Notes: a model not told the origin generated them from the letters alone. 64,000 bases of DNA from Tethya wilhelma (GCA_964030475.1 CAXIPT010000002.1:1686519-1750518), one strand, 5' to 3'. Positions 11,090-22,370 are shown, counted from the first letter of the stretch. Numbers and translations are program-made.

Positions 11090-11353
11090 ATGGAAACGCG
11101 AAGCAAGCTTTGTCTGAAGCACAGGGCCTGCCAGGAAGTAGTGATCTCCGGGCTTCTTGGCAAGGAACGTCTGCCGCAGGTCGACACTGATTATCGAGAT
11201 CCCTGGTAAGGGACGCGGCGTGGTGGCTGCGGAGGAGATTGGGAAGAACAAATATGTCTGTGAGTACGACAGTACTCCAGGAAAGAGAGGGAAGAGCATG
11301 AGCAGGAGTATGCCATCAACCAAGAGCCCTGCATGATCCTGGAGGTTATAGGT
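11090..11353 (+). pseudogene. SET-domain methyltransferase pseudogene fragment (KMT5A/SETD8-like)
   Basis: Three successive plus-strand frames read as one protein-like segment: ETRSKLCLKHRACQEVVISG and on to DYRDPW; then IEIPGKGRGVVAAEEIGKNK and YVCEY; then KEREEHEQEYAINQEPCMIL. The G-K-G-R-G-V-x-A...G-x-x-V-x-E-Y signature is the N-terminal SET motif of KMT5A-type lysine methyltransferases, and KEREEHEQEYA sits where the family has its REA-like helix. A stop and at least two frameshifts break it, and the NHS and Y-rich catalytic motifs are absent, so it cannot be functional as read. The base composition is distinctly GC-richer than its surroundings. Family assignment is by motif only. Confidence 0.5.
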
Positions 11354-13369
11354 CTAGACATAACTTATTATCTACCCTGACCACCCTCAAGCTTACACTA
11401 CACTCATATTCATACGAACGGAAATGTGACTTGACAAGTATGTATACACTTTTGTAACTCTTGCAATAATAACTTGTAGCAACTTTATAATAATGTTGTA
11501 GTTAAAATTTTGTTACAGTATATTGTTACACTGAGTAGAGAATAAAAATTATACAAAACAGAATTTCTACTATGAAATTTTATTCTGATGTTTCCTACAC
11601 AAAACAAAAAATTACCACCATCGATAGAATCATAAGTATCAATTGGCTGTGTCAAGTAAAACGTAACAAAATCCTCAAAAAGAAGAAATGTGTCAAAGAG
11701 AAAGAATAAACTCATGTTTTAACCTATCATACGCTAAAAGTTAATTACGTCAAAAAAAATTTAAATTTTTAGTAGCAACGCCTTATTTTTCTTCTACAAA
11801 TGAAGATTACACAAAACTTTTAATATGATGCAACTAAGCAACAATTACGCTAACTATACTGCAAGTATCATTGCTTAGTGAGGCTTTTGTCAGTACAAAA
11901 AGAGCTAAAGTATGGGATGCGTTGAATACGCGACAACATTGCCGAGCGTCTAATTAGGCTTTATTTCTCTACCTAGGTAACTAGCCTTTTATATAGCCTA
12001 ACTATATCTGTATATACCTACACTGTAAGTTTCAAGCTTGACCCTTGGAGAAAACGTCAAACTAAGAGTCACTATCATGCCCCCACGCACGACAATCATG
12101 ACTGTTAGTCATTTAGCAAATGCTACAGCCACACCCCTTCAAAAGTTTGAGGTACTTTACCTAATCACACAGGAAGTTTAGAGTTCAAGGCTAAAACGCA
12201 TTGTCTAAAAAAGGAGAGGACATCGCATTTAGAGAACGCACACAAAATTGCGTGATTCACGGGTTATCGGTTAAAGGAAAACCGAATGGTTACCTGGTGA
12301 GTAAACTGTGAAAAAAAAATTGTGTTCCAAAATGTGTTAAACAGTATTAACACATGCACAAATGTGTTAAATGTGCAGCTAAGCTCACAAGTGCTAACCA
12401 ATAATGTCCATTCTGTGTCAGAACATTACATTTGTTTCTCACAAGTGTGCCAATTTGGGTCATGTACAATGGGAAAATAAAAGCTACATTTCAAACGTGT
12501 TTGAACTTCATACAGTTAGGGTAAAATTAGAATTAAATACAGCAGCAAAAAGATCCACTCACCGGCATCTCGTCCACTTATTTTTTTCTCAGCAACACCT
12601 GTTTGTGAGTTCTGGATATGCTTCAATGTCTACTCCAATTAATGCAACAAATGGCATGATAATTAGCAAATTAATAATAAAACCTACATCATACTCAGAA
12701 AAAACCTATGGCTTTACACACCAGTTAGTGGTTTATAGTACTTGATGTGATGCACTATCTTTGGCACTAACTGTCACTATCTAGTCTGCACAGCATCGTT
12801 CAGCTGAGAATTTAGCAAGAATCTATATGATGAATAATAAAAAATAGAGGGTTGATAAAGGTGTTGCTCCTCATCATCACTCAAGACCTCACTAAATTTA
12901 CTGAAAGACTTGGATGCAAGATTGGTGGTGGCAGGAAGGTTCCTGTTGGTACAGTTTCCTCTCCAGGTGAAGCAGCTACAGGTGGTGGCAGGCTATTACC
13001 ACTTTCTTAAGACATAGTTTCAAGCAAGTAGTCTATATCAATGTAGATAATGGATATAGGAAAGTGAGCTATTGGTCCTTCTGTGTAATTTTACCTTGAT
13101 ACCAGTAGCCACACTAGTAATGTCCAGATTTTTGAGTTCTGCATTGCAGTATAAATTAGCTTCTGACCATTGGACTTTTGATTCCGACTGACATTATTAG
13201 CTGGTCTATTTGGTTTGCCACAAAAGAAATAAGCTGGAAAAAGCTTTCGTGAAGCATTGCACACACATATTCTTTGGAAACCAGTGGATGAGTGTGTTGA
13301 ATCTGCACGATATAATGGGAAGCCATTATAAGTTATTTGCTTTTTTCAGTGTGAATATATATTATCATT
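11354..13369. other. Long AT-rich non-coding stretch
   Basis: No supported gene. A small inverted motif around AATGTGTTAAACAGTATTAACACAT lies near 12331-12355. A 113-codon open frame at 12404-12745 has no recognisable features. A short open segment near 12880-13010 (TKFTERLGCKIGGGRKVPVG) may be a coding relic. Confidence 0.35.
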
Positions 13370-13760
13370 ATAACCAGTGGCGTAGCCAGGGGGGTGCTAA
13401 AGGTGCATTTGCACCCCCTTTTTGTCTCGCGAAATTTACGCGTAGGTTATAAAATGCGCTATTTTTTAGCTTGTAATAATTTTTTGTGCACTTACTTAGT
13501 AGCAACACGTAAAGTAGTCATCTTTGGCCAGAATTCAATCCAGAACAACTATTAGAAGCTTTCTTTTTGCTGCTACAAGGCTTTAGAGAGCGTTCAATCT
13601 AGCGAGCGCGTGCTACTGCTCGATTTAATGAATGGGAGGGGCTAAAATTAGCTAATTAAGTGGGTGTGGTTTCCGGTCGTGCAAAATTTCCGGCGCGCTT
13701 CGCGTGCATTATTTTTTTTTGCTCCCCCTTTTTTAAAATCCTGGCTACGCCCCTGATAAC
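13370..13760. mobile_element. MITE family M5, copy 1 (5-bp TSD)
   Basis: The element runs 13375-13755, from CAGTGGCGTAGCCAGG to the inverse CCTGGCTACGCCCCTG, and is flanked by the direct repeat ATAAC at 13370-13374 and 13756-13760. The inside is non-coding. Related copies are at 34336, 41644, 50016, 51855, 53640 and 54484. CAG...CTG termini with a 5-bp target duplication are compatible with the hAT5-type non-autonomous elements; that class is inference. Confidence 0.85.
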
Positions 13761-14799
13761 TTGCAATGAAAATGGACATTTCAACTACAATTAATCAAGC
13801 CTTTGATGCCATTATGTGTTAAATAATGTAAAGAAATTCTTGCACTAATTGGCACTTAATGGATCAAAAGAAACCATGGTAACATACTCTGTATGTTGAC
13901 TGAGATGTCCCCATATACCTTAAAAAATACTCGTGTAAACAACCTTCATTTTTATGAAATAATTTCAAAAGAATCCTTATGTATCACTCTATGAAAGCCT
14001 GAGTTAAGGATTTTGATATTGTCATTCAAATCAGACAAATGCAATTCAGAATTGAATATCAACACTTTTTGACCCCATTTTGTCATATGTAACATGTTTC
14101 TATGTGTTGCTAGTTACTCAACTTAATGCCAATTAAAATAGGAAATTTTGGTCTCTACTTGTGCCATAGATGTCACAGAACCCAGAATCACTTTAAGGAT
14201 TTTGAGATCATGTTCTGAGTAAAACATTTAACCTATACAAAAAAGGTGTGACCAACTGAGAATTGAGGCAAATGTCCTCAAACTTCTCCATATAGGTGGT
14301 ACATTAGGGATGCAACTTGGTCAAGTCCTTCACAAATCTTTCACGGTACCAAGTTTTGCAGTCACATCTCACCATATTAAGTGTTTTATCATATGAGGTT
14401 TGAGTGCTTTGCCACTCGAAAATCTTACCTGTTGTTTTCTTCTTGAGATTCATTGAAACATAAATTATGTTATCATTAAGGCACTTATTGAATTGTAAAA
14501 TAGACTAATTCAGATATATAGGTATTTTTCTTTCCAGAAATGCTAATAGAAAACCCACTTTCTTCACTTTGCCACATATCCTAGGAATATATTCTTATTG
14601 GTCAATATGTTAGTGGGGAATGTGCTGTACTGAAAATGAACATTTTTGGTTCCCTTCTGATTCTTGATTCTAAAGTTAGCTAGAGGTGGGCTTCAATTAG
14701 AAACTTGTTTATACTGTTCGAGTGTCTATCCTGCATTCTTTGTGCATGGCGTATAGTACAGGTATTTATATAATTGTAAGCTTTTAACATAGCATTTAA
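13761..14799. other. AT-rich non-coding stretch
   Basis: No gene or repeat structure recognised between the M5 element and the start of repeat A. Confidence 0.4.
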
Positions 14800-15642
14800 T
14801 GTTGTGCTGTGGAGGCTGGTCCTGGATTATAGATTGAAAATCACATCATATAATATTATGTCAATATAGTTCCTTACATTGTTTAATAGAAGCTCATCTT
14901 TGAAAGCTATTAGTGGCTTTTAACACTGATTCAAAGTCTCTATGTGCAAACATCATGAGTAGCAGTACATACCTGAGGAGAATCTTACAAAGATAAAAAT
15001 CATAATAGACCTAAACTGGTAATAATCAGTCAAGTTTAGTAAGGATATGTATAATACATACCATGCGCATGATACTAGTACTATAGTTCCAATTGAGTTA
15101 CAGGTATAAGCGTAAATCAGTTGCTTTATTAATAATTATTTATACTGTATATAGATACATTTTGACTGTACATGCAGGCTTTTGCAATACCAAGTTGGCT
15201 ATCATGGTTGCAGTGACCGTCACTATTTCGTTTTATTGGTCACAACAGCCATTTTTGTTATTATAGCAGAGCTTGGCTACAGATGGCAGTGGATCTAGTG
15301 GTGAGCAGCATTGTGACATCCAAAAAGATGTTTTATGAGCTGATAGTACAAAATTTCAAGGATCAGACAATTCCAGAACATGAAATTGTAATGAGCCAAA
15401 AAAACATGGCCTAAAACCATAGCTGTCTTAGAACAGGTTATTTTGCATACTTATAGAAGTGTCTAATATCCTCACTGGACATCTGTCACCTGCTTCTGGA
15501 ACTATGCTAAGTACAATAAGAACAGAAATTGTACAATTTATAGCGTTTACTTTCATTTTGCGCTCCATGCATGTATGCATGCTAAGAGTTGATATTTCAA
15601 TGTTTGACATCCAATTAAAAAAAAAAACTCTTCCTCTCCTTA
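14800..15642 (+). repeat. Repeat A, copy 1 (inverted partner at 35675-36602)
   Basis: The sequence from GTGCTGTGGAGGCTGGTCCT through GAAGCTCATCTTTGAAAGCT, the TTTTATGAGCTGATAGTACA block, and AATTAAAAAAAAAAACTCTT is matched in reverse complement by 35675-36602 with scattered differences. The block TTTATGAGCTGAT.GTACAAA also occurs near 40365-40390. Small open frames on both strands here are not credible genes. Confidence 0.8.
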
Positions 15643-15705
15643 CGTGCTCTAAACTTTCAACATCAATGCTACTTTGACAGCTACGTTGATAGCAATTGAG
15701 TAGCG

Positions 15706-16400
15706 TTGAAGAGTATTAAAATGATTGATAATTCTTCCAAGATTATATATCCATTCTTCTCAAGTACGTCTACTTACAACCTAAGGACTACCAAGCGAAA
15801 GGATTACTCTGCCATTGAGAATGGTATCAAGCTACCAAAAGCAAGGAAAAGTCTTCAGCAAGATGAAGACAGGCTGTATCCAATTACTAGAAACTAACAG
15901 TGCTAAAGTGAAGATCCACTACAATGGCTATGGAGAGGAGTTTGATGAATGGAGAGATGAGAGTGAAATTGTACCTCCTTCGAAACCAGAATCCTACCAA
16001 CTATTTCACCTCCACGATGAGCTAGCCTACCAGATCAAACTTTCACTCAGCTCACAGAGATCAGATGTAAATGTGAGGATAGAACTACCACACTGGTGGC
16101 TTGCAACAAGTAGGGAGCATTGTAAGAAAGATCAGAGGTCATGATGTCTTCACCATCAAGAACTATTCGATGTTTGTGCCATTGCTTGGTGAGCATTGGC
16201 ATATTAGAGTTCTGAACAGACAAGGAGATTTCTGTTATGTGATCAAGGAGACTGTACAGTTCTACTTTCATAGGCGTAAGACCATTGAGGATCCCACTGG
16301 TTCTATGCAATCTGTAGATGGTGGTTACCTCTTAATATTTCATTTTGTGAGGGGTGATGGAGTTCGCCGTAACTTCCAGGATATATTAGCCGCTGCCTGA
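15706..16400 (+). pseudogene. Multi-copy gene relic with a DEWR chromo/Tudor-knot-like motif
   Basis: Successive frames give YNLRTTKRKDYSAIENGIKL, then CIQLLETNSAKVKIHYNGYG followed by EEFDEWRDESEIV, then RKIRGHDVFTIKNYSMFVPL, HWHIRVLNRQGDFCYVIKET, a basic FYFHRRKTIEDP, and finally FHFVRGDGVRRNFQDILAAA and a stop. The K-x-H-Y-x-G-Y...F-D-E-W-R pattern is that of chromo-barrel/Tudor-knot folds. Frameshifts near 15840 and 16095 disrupt the frame. A matching FIIYDEDEDEWREESYIV segment occurs at about 62730-62780, so this is a multi-copy family in this genome. Whether it is transposon-encoded or a decayed host gene cannot be decided here. Confidence 0.5.
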
Positions 16401-16578
16401 TCATGAGGGCCGGACTGTAAACTTCTTTGAGCTCGTACAATCATACATAAATTATTGACAATTGTTAGTAAATTTCAATCAACAATTATTGTGTGCATAA
16501 GTCATCTAATAATACAATATCATGTAATTATAATAATAACATTATTAATTTTGTGTGTTCATGTGTGCTTGATACTAG

Positions 16579-17690
16579 TTACACAGAATCTCTTCTGTCT
16601 TTTCGACGACTGCATGTGAGCTTGTTGTGGCCTTTTCTACACAAGGTACACTTCACAGAAAATTTTTTGGGTCGCTTACGATCACAGTCTCTCAGGTGCT
16701 CAATCCTATTTCTTTTTTCGACGATCTGGCGAAGTGCTTCGATTCCTTTGTGTGCTGACGCTCGAAAGTATATCTTTGTCATAATATCGTTATGCCTTGT
16801 TGGGTAAATGGTAGAATACTTTCATGTATATGCATAAAGTCACCAACATGATTTATCATGGCATGAATATACGGAGTGACTCATGGTAGGTGTCGATGAA
16901 GTGCTCGCCCCATTTTCTCGATTTCTGTTCGTATTGTTTTATTACATGATCAGGGAGTTTAGAAGGTAGACACAAAATCTTGTTTAATTCTAGGAGATCG
17001 TTCCAGAGAACCTGGATTGAGAGCATGGTACTATCTGGGAGGGTGGGCAGTAAATTCTTTATTCTGATGTTCTGAAATAACTTTAACTTTTCAGGTCCAG
17101 TAAGTGTTCTGTAACTTAAGTTGTTTCAACTCTTCTGACACATAAAAACAAAAGGGGATTCCTAATGACTTCACGAATTTCTCGTATGAATCGAGGTGCT
17201 TGAATTGAGAAATCGAAAACTGTCCTGTGAATTTCCTAGACTGACTAATTGCATCCTGTCGTCAAAGCTCAGTGATCAGCAAATCAATCAAAACGTCCGA
17301 AACACGTAGGAAGAGGTGGAGGTTATTGATGACTGTGTGACTGAGTGAAATGGTTGGAAAGAGAGGAGGATTAGAAACATTGTATTCTTTTCTTGATTTC
17401 GGTAGTGTAGCATTCCTTGCATTTTCTTCAATCGTGCGTGCTCCTTTCGTTTCATCGGTTATTGACCACTCTTTAGTAGGATCGTACCGCTCTTCCTTAC
17501 TACACTTGCAGCAGATACAGGCGTAGTTGCTACTAGCTGCATCAATCCCAGTGACAGCTGCTAGAAATTTCCAGTCACCTCCTAAGAAGTACTGAATGTT
17601 GAAAACATTGTCACCAACTTGAATTTCCGTGACCCGTTGAACATCGTTGATGATGTCTTCTAAAGCATCCCTCAGTGAGGGACCTTTTTA
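16579..17690 (-). pseudogene. Multi-copy transposon-type gene relic ending in a CCHC knuckle
   Basis: The minus strand carries, in order, NYACICCKCSKEERYDPTKE, NPPLFPTISLSHTVINNLHL followed by FLRVSDVLIDLLITEL, FTGQFSISQFKHLDSYEKFV, LLPTLPDSTMLSIQVLWNDL, RKWGEHFIDTYHESLRIFMP, MINHVGDFMHIHESILPFTQ, then MTKIYFRASAHKGIEALRQI, KRNRIEHLRDCDRKRPKKFS and a zinc knuckle CTLCRKGHNKLTC (C-x2-C-x3-H-x4-C) before a stop at 16579. The order matches a dispersed family of unnamed proteins in sponges and cnidarians that ends in GHNK.TC. Stops and frameshifts (for example near 16788) mark it as decayed. The family is recalled, not searched. Confidence 0.55.
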
Positions 17691-18056
17691 TTATTATTGT
17701 ATCTTAATAACTATTAAATTGTCACATGATTGTAAAGTGTACAATAACTTGGCAAATAAAGTTGTCAACATGTTGCAGTCATTTGCGACATCTGAAAACT
17801 TTGGGCGAGTTAGCAATAAAACGGCATTATGCAGTGAGATTCAAAGCTCGCTCGCTCACTCACCCATCTAACCATCTACTTAGTAATTTGTGGTTTTACT
17901 CATAAATTTTTTCATAGGTATCTAAGTGGTTCACTTAGACACCTATGAATAAGTGCATCTATAGGTATCTAAATTGGTTAGTGCTCCGCAGTGCCATTAA
18001 GGCTTGAGGTACTAATGTGGAAAAAAATTATTCAAAATTGAAAGAAAGTTGTTTCA
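17690..18056 (+). repeat. Repeat B, copy 1 (inverted partner at 33949-34330)
   Basis: The segment from TTATTATTATTGTATCTTAATAAC through GCTCGCTCGCTCACTCACCC to the AAAAAATTATTC tract is matched in reverse complement at 33949-34330. It includes an internal palindrome, CATAGGTATCTAAGTG-GTT-CACTTAGACACCTATG, near 17914-17948. The copy ends at the N run. Confidence 0.85.
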
Positions 18057-18073
18057 NNNNNNNNNNNNNNNNN
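18057..18073. other. Assembly gap (17 Ns)
   Basis: A run of 17 Ns placed at the end of repeat B. Confidence 0.95.
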
Positions 18074-18775
18074 ATCTGCTCAGTTTACTTTCCCGTGCCT
18101 GTGAATGAAGCAACGGATCAAACGGTAGTGCCGTTGTTTCAGCCCAAAATACGGCTATACCCTGGTAGTACCGTGACGGTAAGCTTTCATTTTAGCCCCG
18201 CCCATTTGAATAAACCTCGTATACTTCGTCTTCAATAAAAATAGTCAAAATAAACTGAGACAATGGTACAAATAAAATAAACAAAATCAATACAAGGTAA
18301 GATAAAAATAAGCTAACAATATTTGTAGGTGTAGCAGTAAATGAATACAGTTTGTATGGCACTAGGAGAGAATGGGAGTCAGTTTTCTCTTACTGCGATA
18401 TTGCCTGCTTGACAAGTCAAGTTCCAACAGCTGGTTCTGTCTGTTTTGTAAGGGTTTTGGCTTGAATTTAACTGGCAGTGAGGTGCCTGCATCATTGAAA
18501 TTTTTGAGTAAAAGAATTACAATTCTGAGATACAACCTACCATTACATTTTATGAATATATGTCTTGGGCCTGCCAGGCACGCAGCAATCGGTCTTGAGA
18601 CCAGTATTGACCTGCATACTGAAAATGTATTTGTCGTAAAGTCCTGCATTTTAGTACTGTATGTATTATAGTACCTTGAATGAGGAAAATCTTCATCATA
18701 AGCTTTTGGTGTAGCCTCTGAAACTATATATACAAGATTGATACAATTATTTATGCAACAGAATGATGAAGAGAC
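18074..18775. other. Non-coding stretch with overlapping open frames
   Basis: Both strands are open around 18370-18670. The minus-strand frame ends PVKFKPKPLQNRQNQLLELD and LSSRQYRSKRKLTPILS, somewhat exon-like, but no family is recognised. Confidence 0.25.
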
Positions 18776-18838
18776 TAGCCTTGTACCCAGGCCCCTCTCT
18801 CCTTGAAAGGTCAAAGGAGAGAGCCTGGGACGAGGCTA
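18776..18838. repeat. Hairpin repeat with GCCTGGG/ACGAGGC ends
   Basis: The left arm TAGCCTTGTACCCAGGCCCC plus TCTCTCCTT pairs with the right arm AAGGAGAGAGCCTGGGACGA plus GGCTA, with a short loop. It looks like a minimal foldback repeat with no coding content. Confidence 0.7.
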
Positions 18839-19126
18839 TATGCAAGGACAAGTCTAACTTACTTGTTAATTAAAACTGCAGCAGTTATTAACAAACTCCA
18901 GGACCTGCATGTATATAAAGCAAAAATTATTTTTAGCCAATAGGTAATTGAATCCAAACTTACTTTTGAACTAGCAAATATCAGATGCATGTTGACACTG
19001 TGATATAGAGGGTGCCAGGCATCAGAGAGTGTGCCATCATGCTGTTATACCAGTCTGTAGACAATTGTGCCATAAATTATATATAAGTCACAATTAATTT
19101 TAAACTATATTTGGCTTGCTAGCTAT
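18839..19126. other. Short non-coding stretch
   Basis: Nothing recognised. Confidence 0.4.
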
Positions 19127-19734
19127 ATATCCTGACAAGTACAAGGAACACACCCACCTACCCCCCCCCCCAACACACACACACACACACACAATGAGTG
19201 GTCACCCGACGAAAGATGAGACATCTTGACGGGCTGCTGACGAAGGATGGGACATCCTGACAAGCACAAGGACCACATAAACACACACACACACACACAC
19301 ACATACAATGAGTGGTCACCCGACGAAAGATGAGACATCTTGACGGGCTGCTGACGAAGGATGGAACATCCTGACAAGCACAAGGACCACATAAACACAC
19401 ACACACACACTCACACACACACACACACAACACAGATAACAAGTGGTCACCCGACGAAAGATGAGACATCTTGACGGGCTGCTGACGAAGGATGGGACAT
19501 CCTGACAAGCACAAGGACCACATAAACACACACACACACACACAATGAGTGGTCACCCAACAAAAGATGAGACATCTTGATGGGCTGCTGACGAAGGATG
19601 GGACATCCTGACAAGCACAAGGACCACATAAAACACACACACACACACAATGAGTGGTCACCCAACAAAAGATGAGACATCTTGATGGGCTGCTGACGAA
19701 GGATGGGACATCCTGACAAGCACAAGGACCACAT

Positions 19735-19769
<35 letters not shown>

Positions 19770-19857
19770 TACACAATGAGTGGTCACCCAACGAAAGATG
19801 AGACATCTTGATGGGCTGCTGACGAAGGATGGGACATCCTGACAAGCACAAGGACCG
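19127..19857. repeat. Hairpin-bearing minisatellite separated by (AC)n arrays
   Basis: Six complete units begin near 19194, 19310, 19441, 19544, 19651 and 19777, preceded by a partial unit. Each has GTGGTCACCC, two related 24-bp subrepeats, AGCACAAGGACC and then an AC run of variable length. The first subrepeat contains AAGATG-AGA-CATCTT and the second AGGATG-GGA-CATCCT (loop GAA in one unit). Long minus-strand open frames across this block are translations of the repeats, not genes. Confidence 0.95.
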
Positions 19858-20779
19858 TGTAAAAACAAACTTGCAGTTACAGACAAAACACACCAGTGAT
19901 CTCAGAAAAAAGCTTCTAGTAGCTAGCAAACTTATATATAGGTCATGAACACTCAGTGATGATCATGCCACGGGGACTCCCACAGATACCGGCTCTATTC
20001 TACATGCACGGTATAGATTTGACACAGTATGACCTACCTCATCGTGATTCAAACTTGTTCACCCATGAATAACTCCACAGTGGCAGTGAGTGACAGTGTC
20101 CATGAACGTACGTAGCTAAGCCTAGAGGCGTCTTCTTCAGTCCAAGGCTCTGATTTTTGAATCAAGTCCGCCAAAATTGTGGTTTGTGCTAATGCGCATG
20201 CGCAATTAATGAACTGACTACATTACAGAGTTTTACTCTGTATAGCTGATATAGCTCGATTGACTGTTTAACGCTAGCTTGACAATGTACTGTATGTGTA
20301 TAGATGGTATACAGTCTAGACTTGTAGTGCTGTCCTCACTAATTTAATCACCTTTCTCAGTATGTTCAGAATTCTTCGAAGTGTCTATAGTAAGTCTTTG
20401 ACTCTTACAAGAACCAGCCCCGCCTTTCTCTTAGCTGAGCTGTTACAGCAGCTACCTGAACTTGAAGTTATAGCACGGTTGGATTTAGAGGTACAAATGG
20501 GAGTTATAAAGTCTCCACATAAACGGTAAAGCCGTGTTCATCTAGCCTATAAGACGGGGAGACGCTGTTCGCCGTTCTGCACAGCAGCTAAGACGGCTGT
20601 ACCGTATACGCATTTGTATGATATCATAATTATATTCATTCCACATAATGATATTCATGCATATCAACGGATGTCCGTTTAGGTCCGAGTCCGTGAAAGT
20701 CCGTTCTGCACTCCGTTGGTTGACAAAAACGGCAATCTCGTTCTCTCCGTTTAACCGTGTAGTTTTTCCTGTGTGGGTT
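19858..20779. other. Non-coding stretch
   Basis: No supported gene. The region 20520-20780 is mildly GC-richer and open on both strands, but without recognisable motifs. Confidence 0.35.
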
Positions 20780-21810
20780 TCCCTAAAACTATCGTATTTC
20801 CTAATTAAGGGCCAATACCTGCATATCCAAGCATCAGGAAATATATTGAATTTCAGAGATGGTTGTAACAGCAAGGGTTGTGGTTATGTGTGATGCTACC
20901 AGGTTTGGGGAGAATGATTTTTAGCAGCAAAATAATAATTATTAAATTGTAGAAGAACAATCAGCAAACAAACATCCAAAACTAGCTAGAAACAAGACAA
21001 AAATCAACACAAATGTTTAGCTTATAATATAGGATCTTATACAGGTTATCCTAAGAGGCAAGCACAAAACACACAAACAGGTACAGAGTATAATTAAACA
21101 GTTCACATACAAATTAACCACACAACCAACATAACTATATACACAACTAAAACAAATTAACCACAGAATAAGGCAAGTAAAAACCGGCATTAACAACAGT
21201 AACAGGTAACAATAAGCAAAATATACAACAGAAAACTTAGGTGATAGCAATTCACCGATTGTGGAGCAGGTGAATAACAATTCCTGAATCTGATTGGTTC
21301 ATTATGTACATGCGGTTGTCCTATTCATTTTTTTATTGGCAAAGAAAAAGTGAATGAATGATAAATCAGCTACATTCTCTCAAAGGTTAAATGCCTCGGC
21401 CCTGCCCAAAAACCACATACTAGTAACTGTGTCTCTTATAATTTGACAACACAAATTTATCACTTGAGATCAGTTAACATATATTTTGCCTGCATGTACA
21501 TGTAAAGGGTCTGTTGTCCTCATTGTTTACCATTCTTTATCTTGAGTGTATGATAATAGTAACACACCATATATTATTGTAATACATCTATATTATCTTA
21601 ATTGCATATGAAAAGCAATTGGGAGTTTTGAAAGAACTATTATTCTGTTTTGTTCTGTTCACAAAGTTGTCCTGCCTTCGAATTCGTATGCTGGGAATGT
21701 AGCTAGCAGCTGACTGGGATAAACGACTTTTTATATTACAATATATCAACTTTCAACCTGTACAATTAATTAGAAATGAATTGCTTTCAAGTCTGCATGG
21801 CCATTGAGTC
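20780..21810 (-). repeat. Repeat C, copy 1 (inverted partner at 38000-39125)
   Basis: From CCCTAAAACTATCGTATTTC through GGATCTTATACAGGTTATCC to GCATGGCCATTGAGTC the segment matches 38000-39125 in reverse complement. The match stops exactly where the LTR at 21811 begins, so the other copy shows the unoccupied insertion site (GCCATTGAGTCATATATA). Confidence 0.85.
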
Positions 21811-22351
21811 TGTCATGGACTGTACATATCTAGGCATATAGTATTTTAATTGACTGTGCATAAATATCTTTTTGGTGTAATTAGGCATGTGAGTATGATT
21901 TTATCTCTAGTTTCTGTGATCTTCTCGTTAGGAATATTTGTGGCATAGTTGTGACGTTAGTTGGTGGATGTGGTTTCTTTGCAGTGTCATAACATGCTGA
22001 GTTGTGCAATGTTAGGTGTCTTAATATTCTGTATGATTTGACATGTGTTTTGTGTGATGTCTGTTCATTTCCTAGTTATTCTTTTGAGTTTGTTTCCTAG
22101 TTTTGTATGTGTTAGGACCAACATGGTCAGAGGTGTATAGATACTTGATTTTACTTGTGGTTTTTCTTTAGTTCTTATTTCCTGTATAGGTGTATTTTCT
22201 TTGATGTTTTTGTATAGGGATTAGATCATGTTTAGGAGTTAGTATATAACTAGGCAGAAGTTGTGTTGAGTTTCGTCCTGCGAATTTGCATTAAACTTAT
22301 CTTCAGTGGATTAATTCATCAGCGCGTCAACTTGCGCTCGGCTTTGTTACA
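21811..22351 (+). repeat. 5' LTR of the Gmr1-like element
   Basis: It begins TGTCATGGACTG and ends CTTTGTTACA, the TG...CA form of LTRs. The start is repeated at 28183. A TATA-like TAGTATATAACTAGG lies at about 22238-22252. Confidence 0.85.
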
Positions 22352-22352
22352 T

Positions 22353-22370
22353 TTGGTGGCAGCGGTGGGA
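22353..22370 (+). promoter_or_regulatory. Primer-binding site
   Basis: TTGGTGGCAGCGGTGGGA follows one base after the LTR. TGG at its start can pair with a tRNA 3' CCA. The tRNA species is not assigned. Confidence 0.7.

Noticed and set aside
12404..12745. 113-codon open frame
   Set aside because: No recognisable motif, poor composition and no splice or repeat context.
18362..18814. 150-codon minus-strand frame
   Set aside because: The opposite strand is open too, no family is recognised and part runs into a hairpin repeat; kept only as a remark.
19127..19857. CRISPR-like array of partly palindromic repeats
   Set aside because: The spacers are AC microsatellites of variable length, not unique sequence, and the genome is clearly metazoan. 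It is a minisatellite.
19158..19929. Long minus-strand open frames rich in Cys-Val repeats and CACQDVPSFVSS units
   Set aside because: They are translations of the AC runs and minisatellite units; the frame is open only because the repeat lacks stops.
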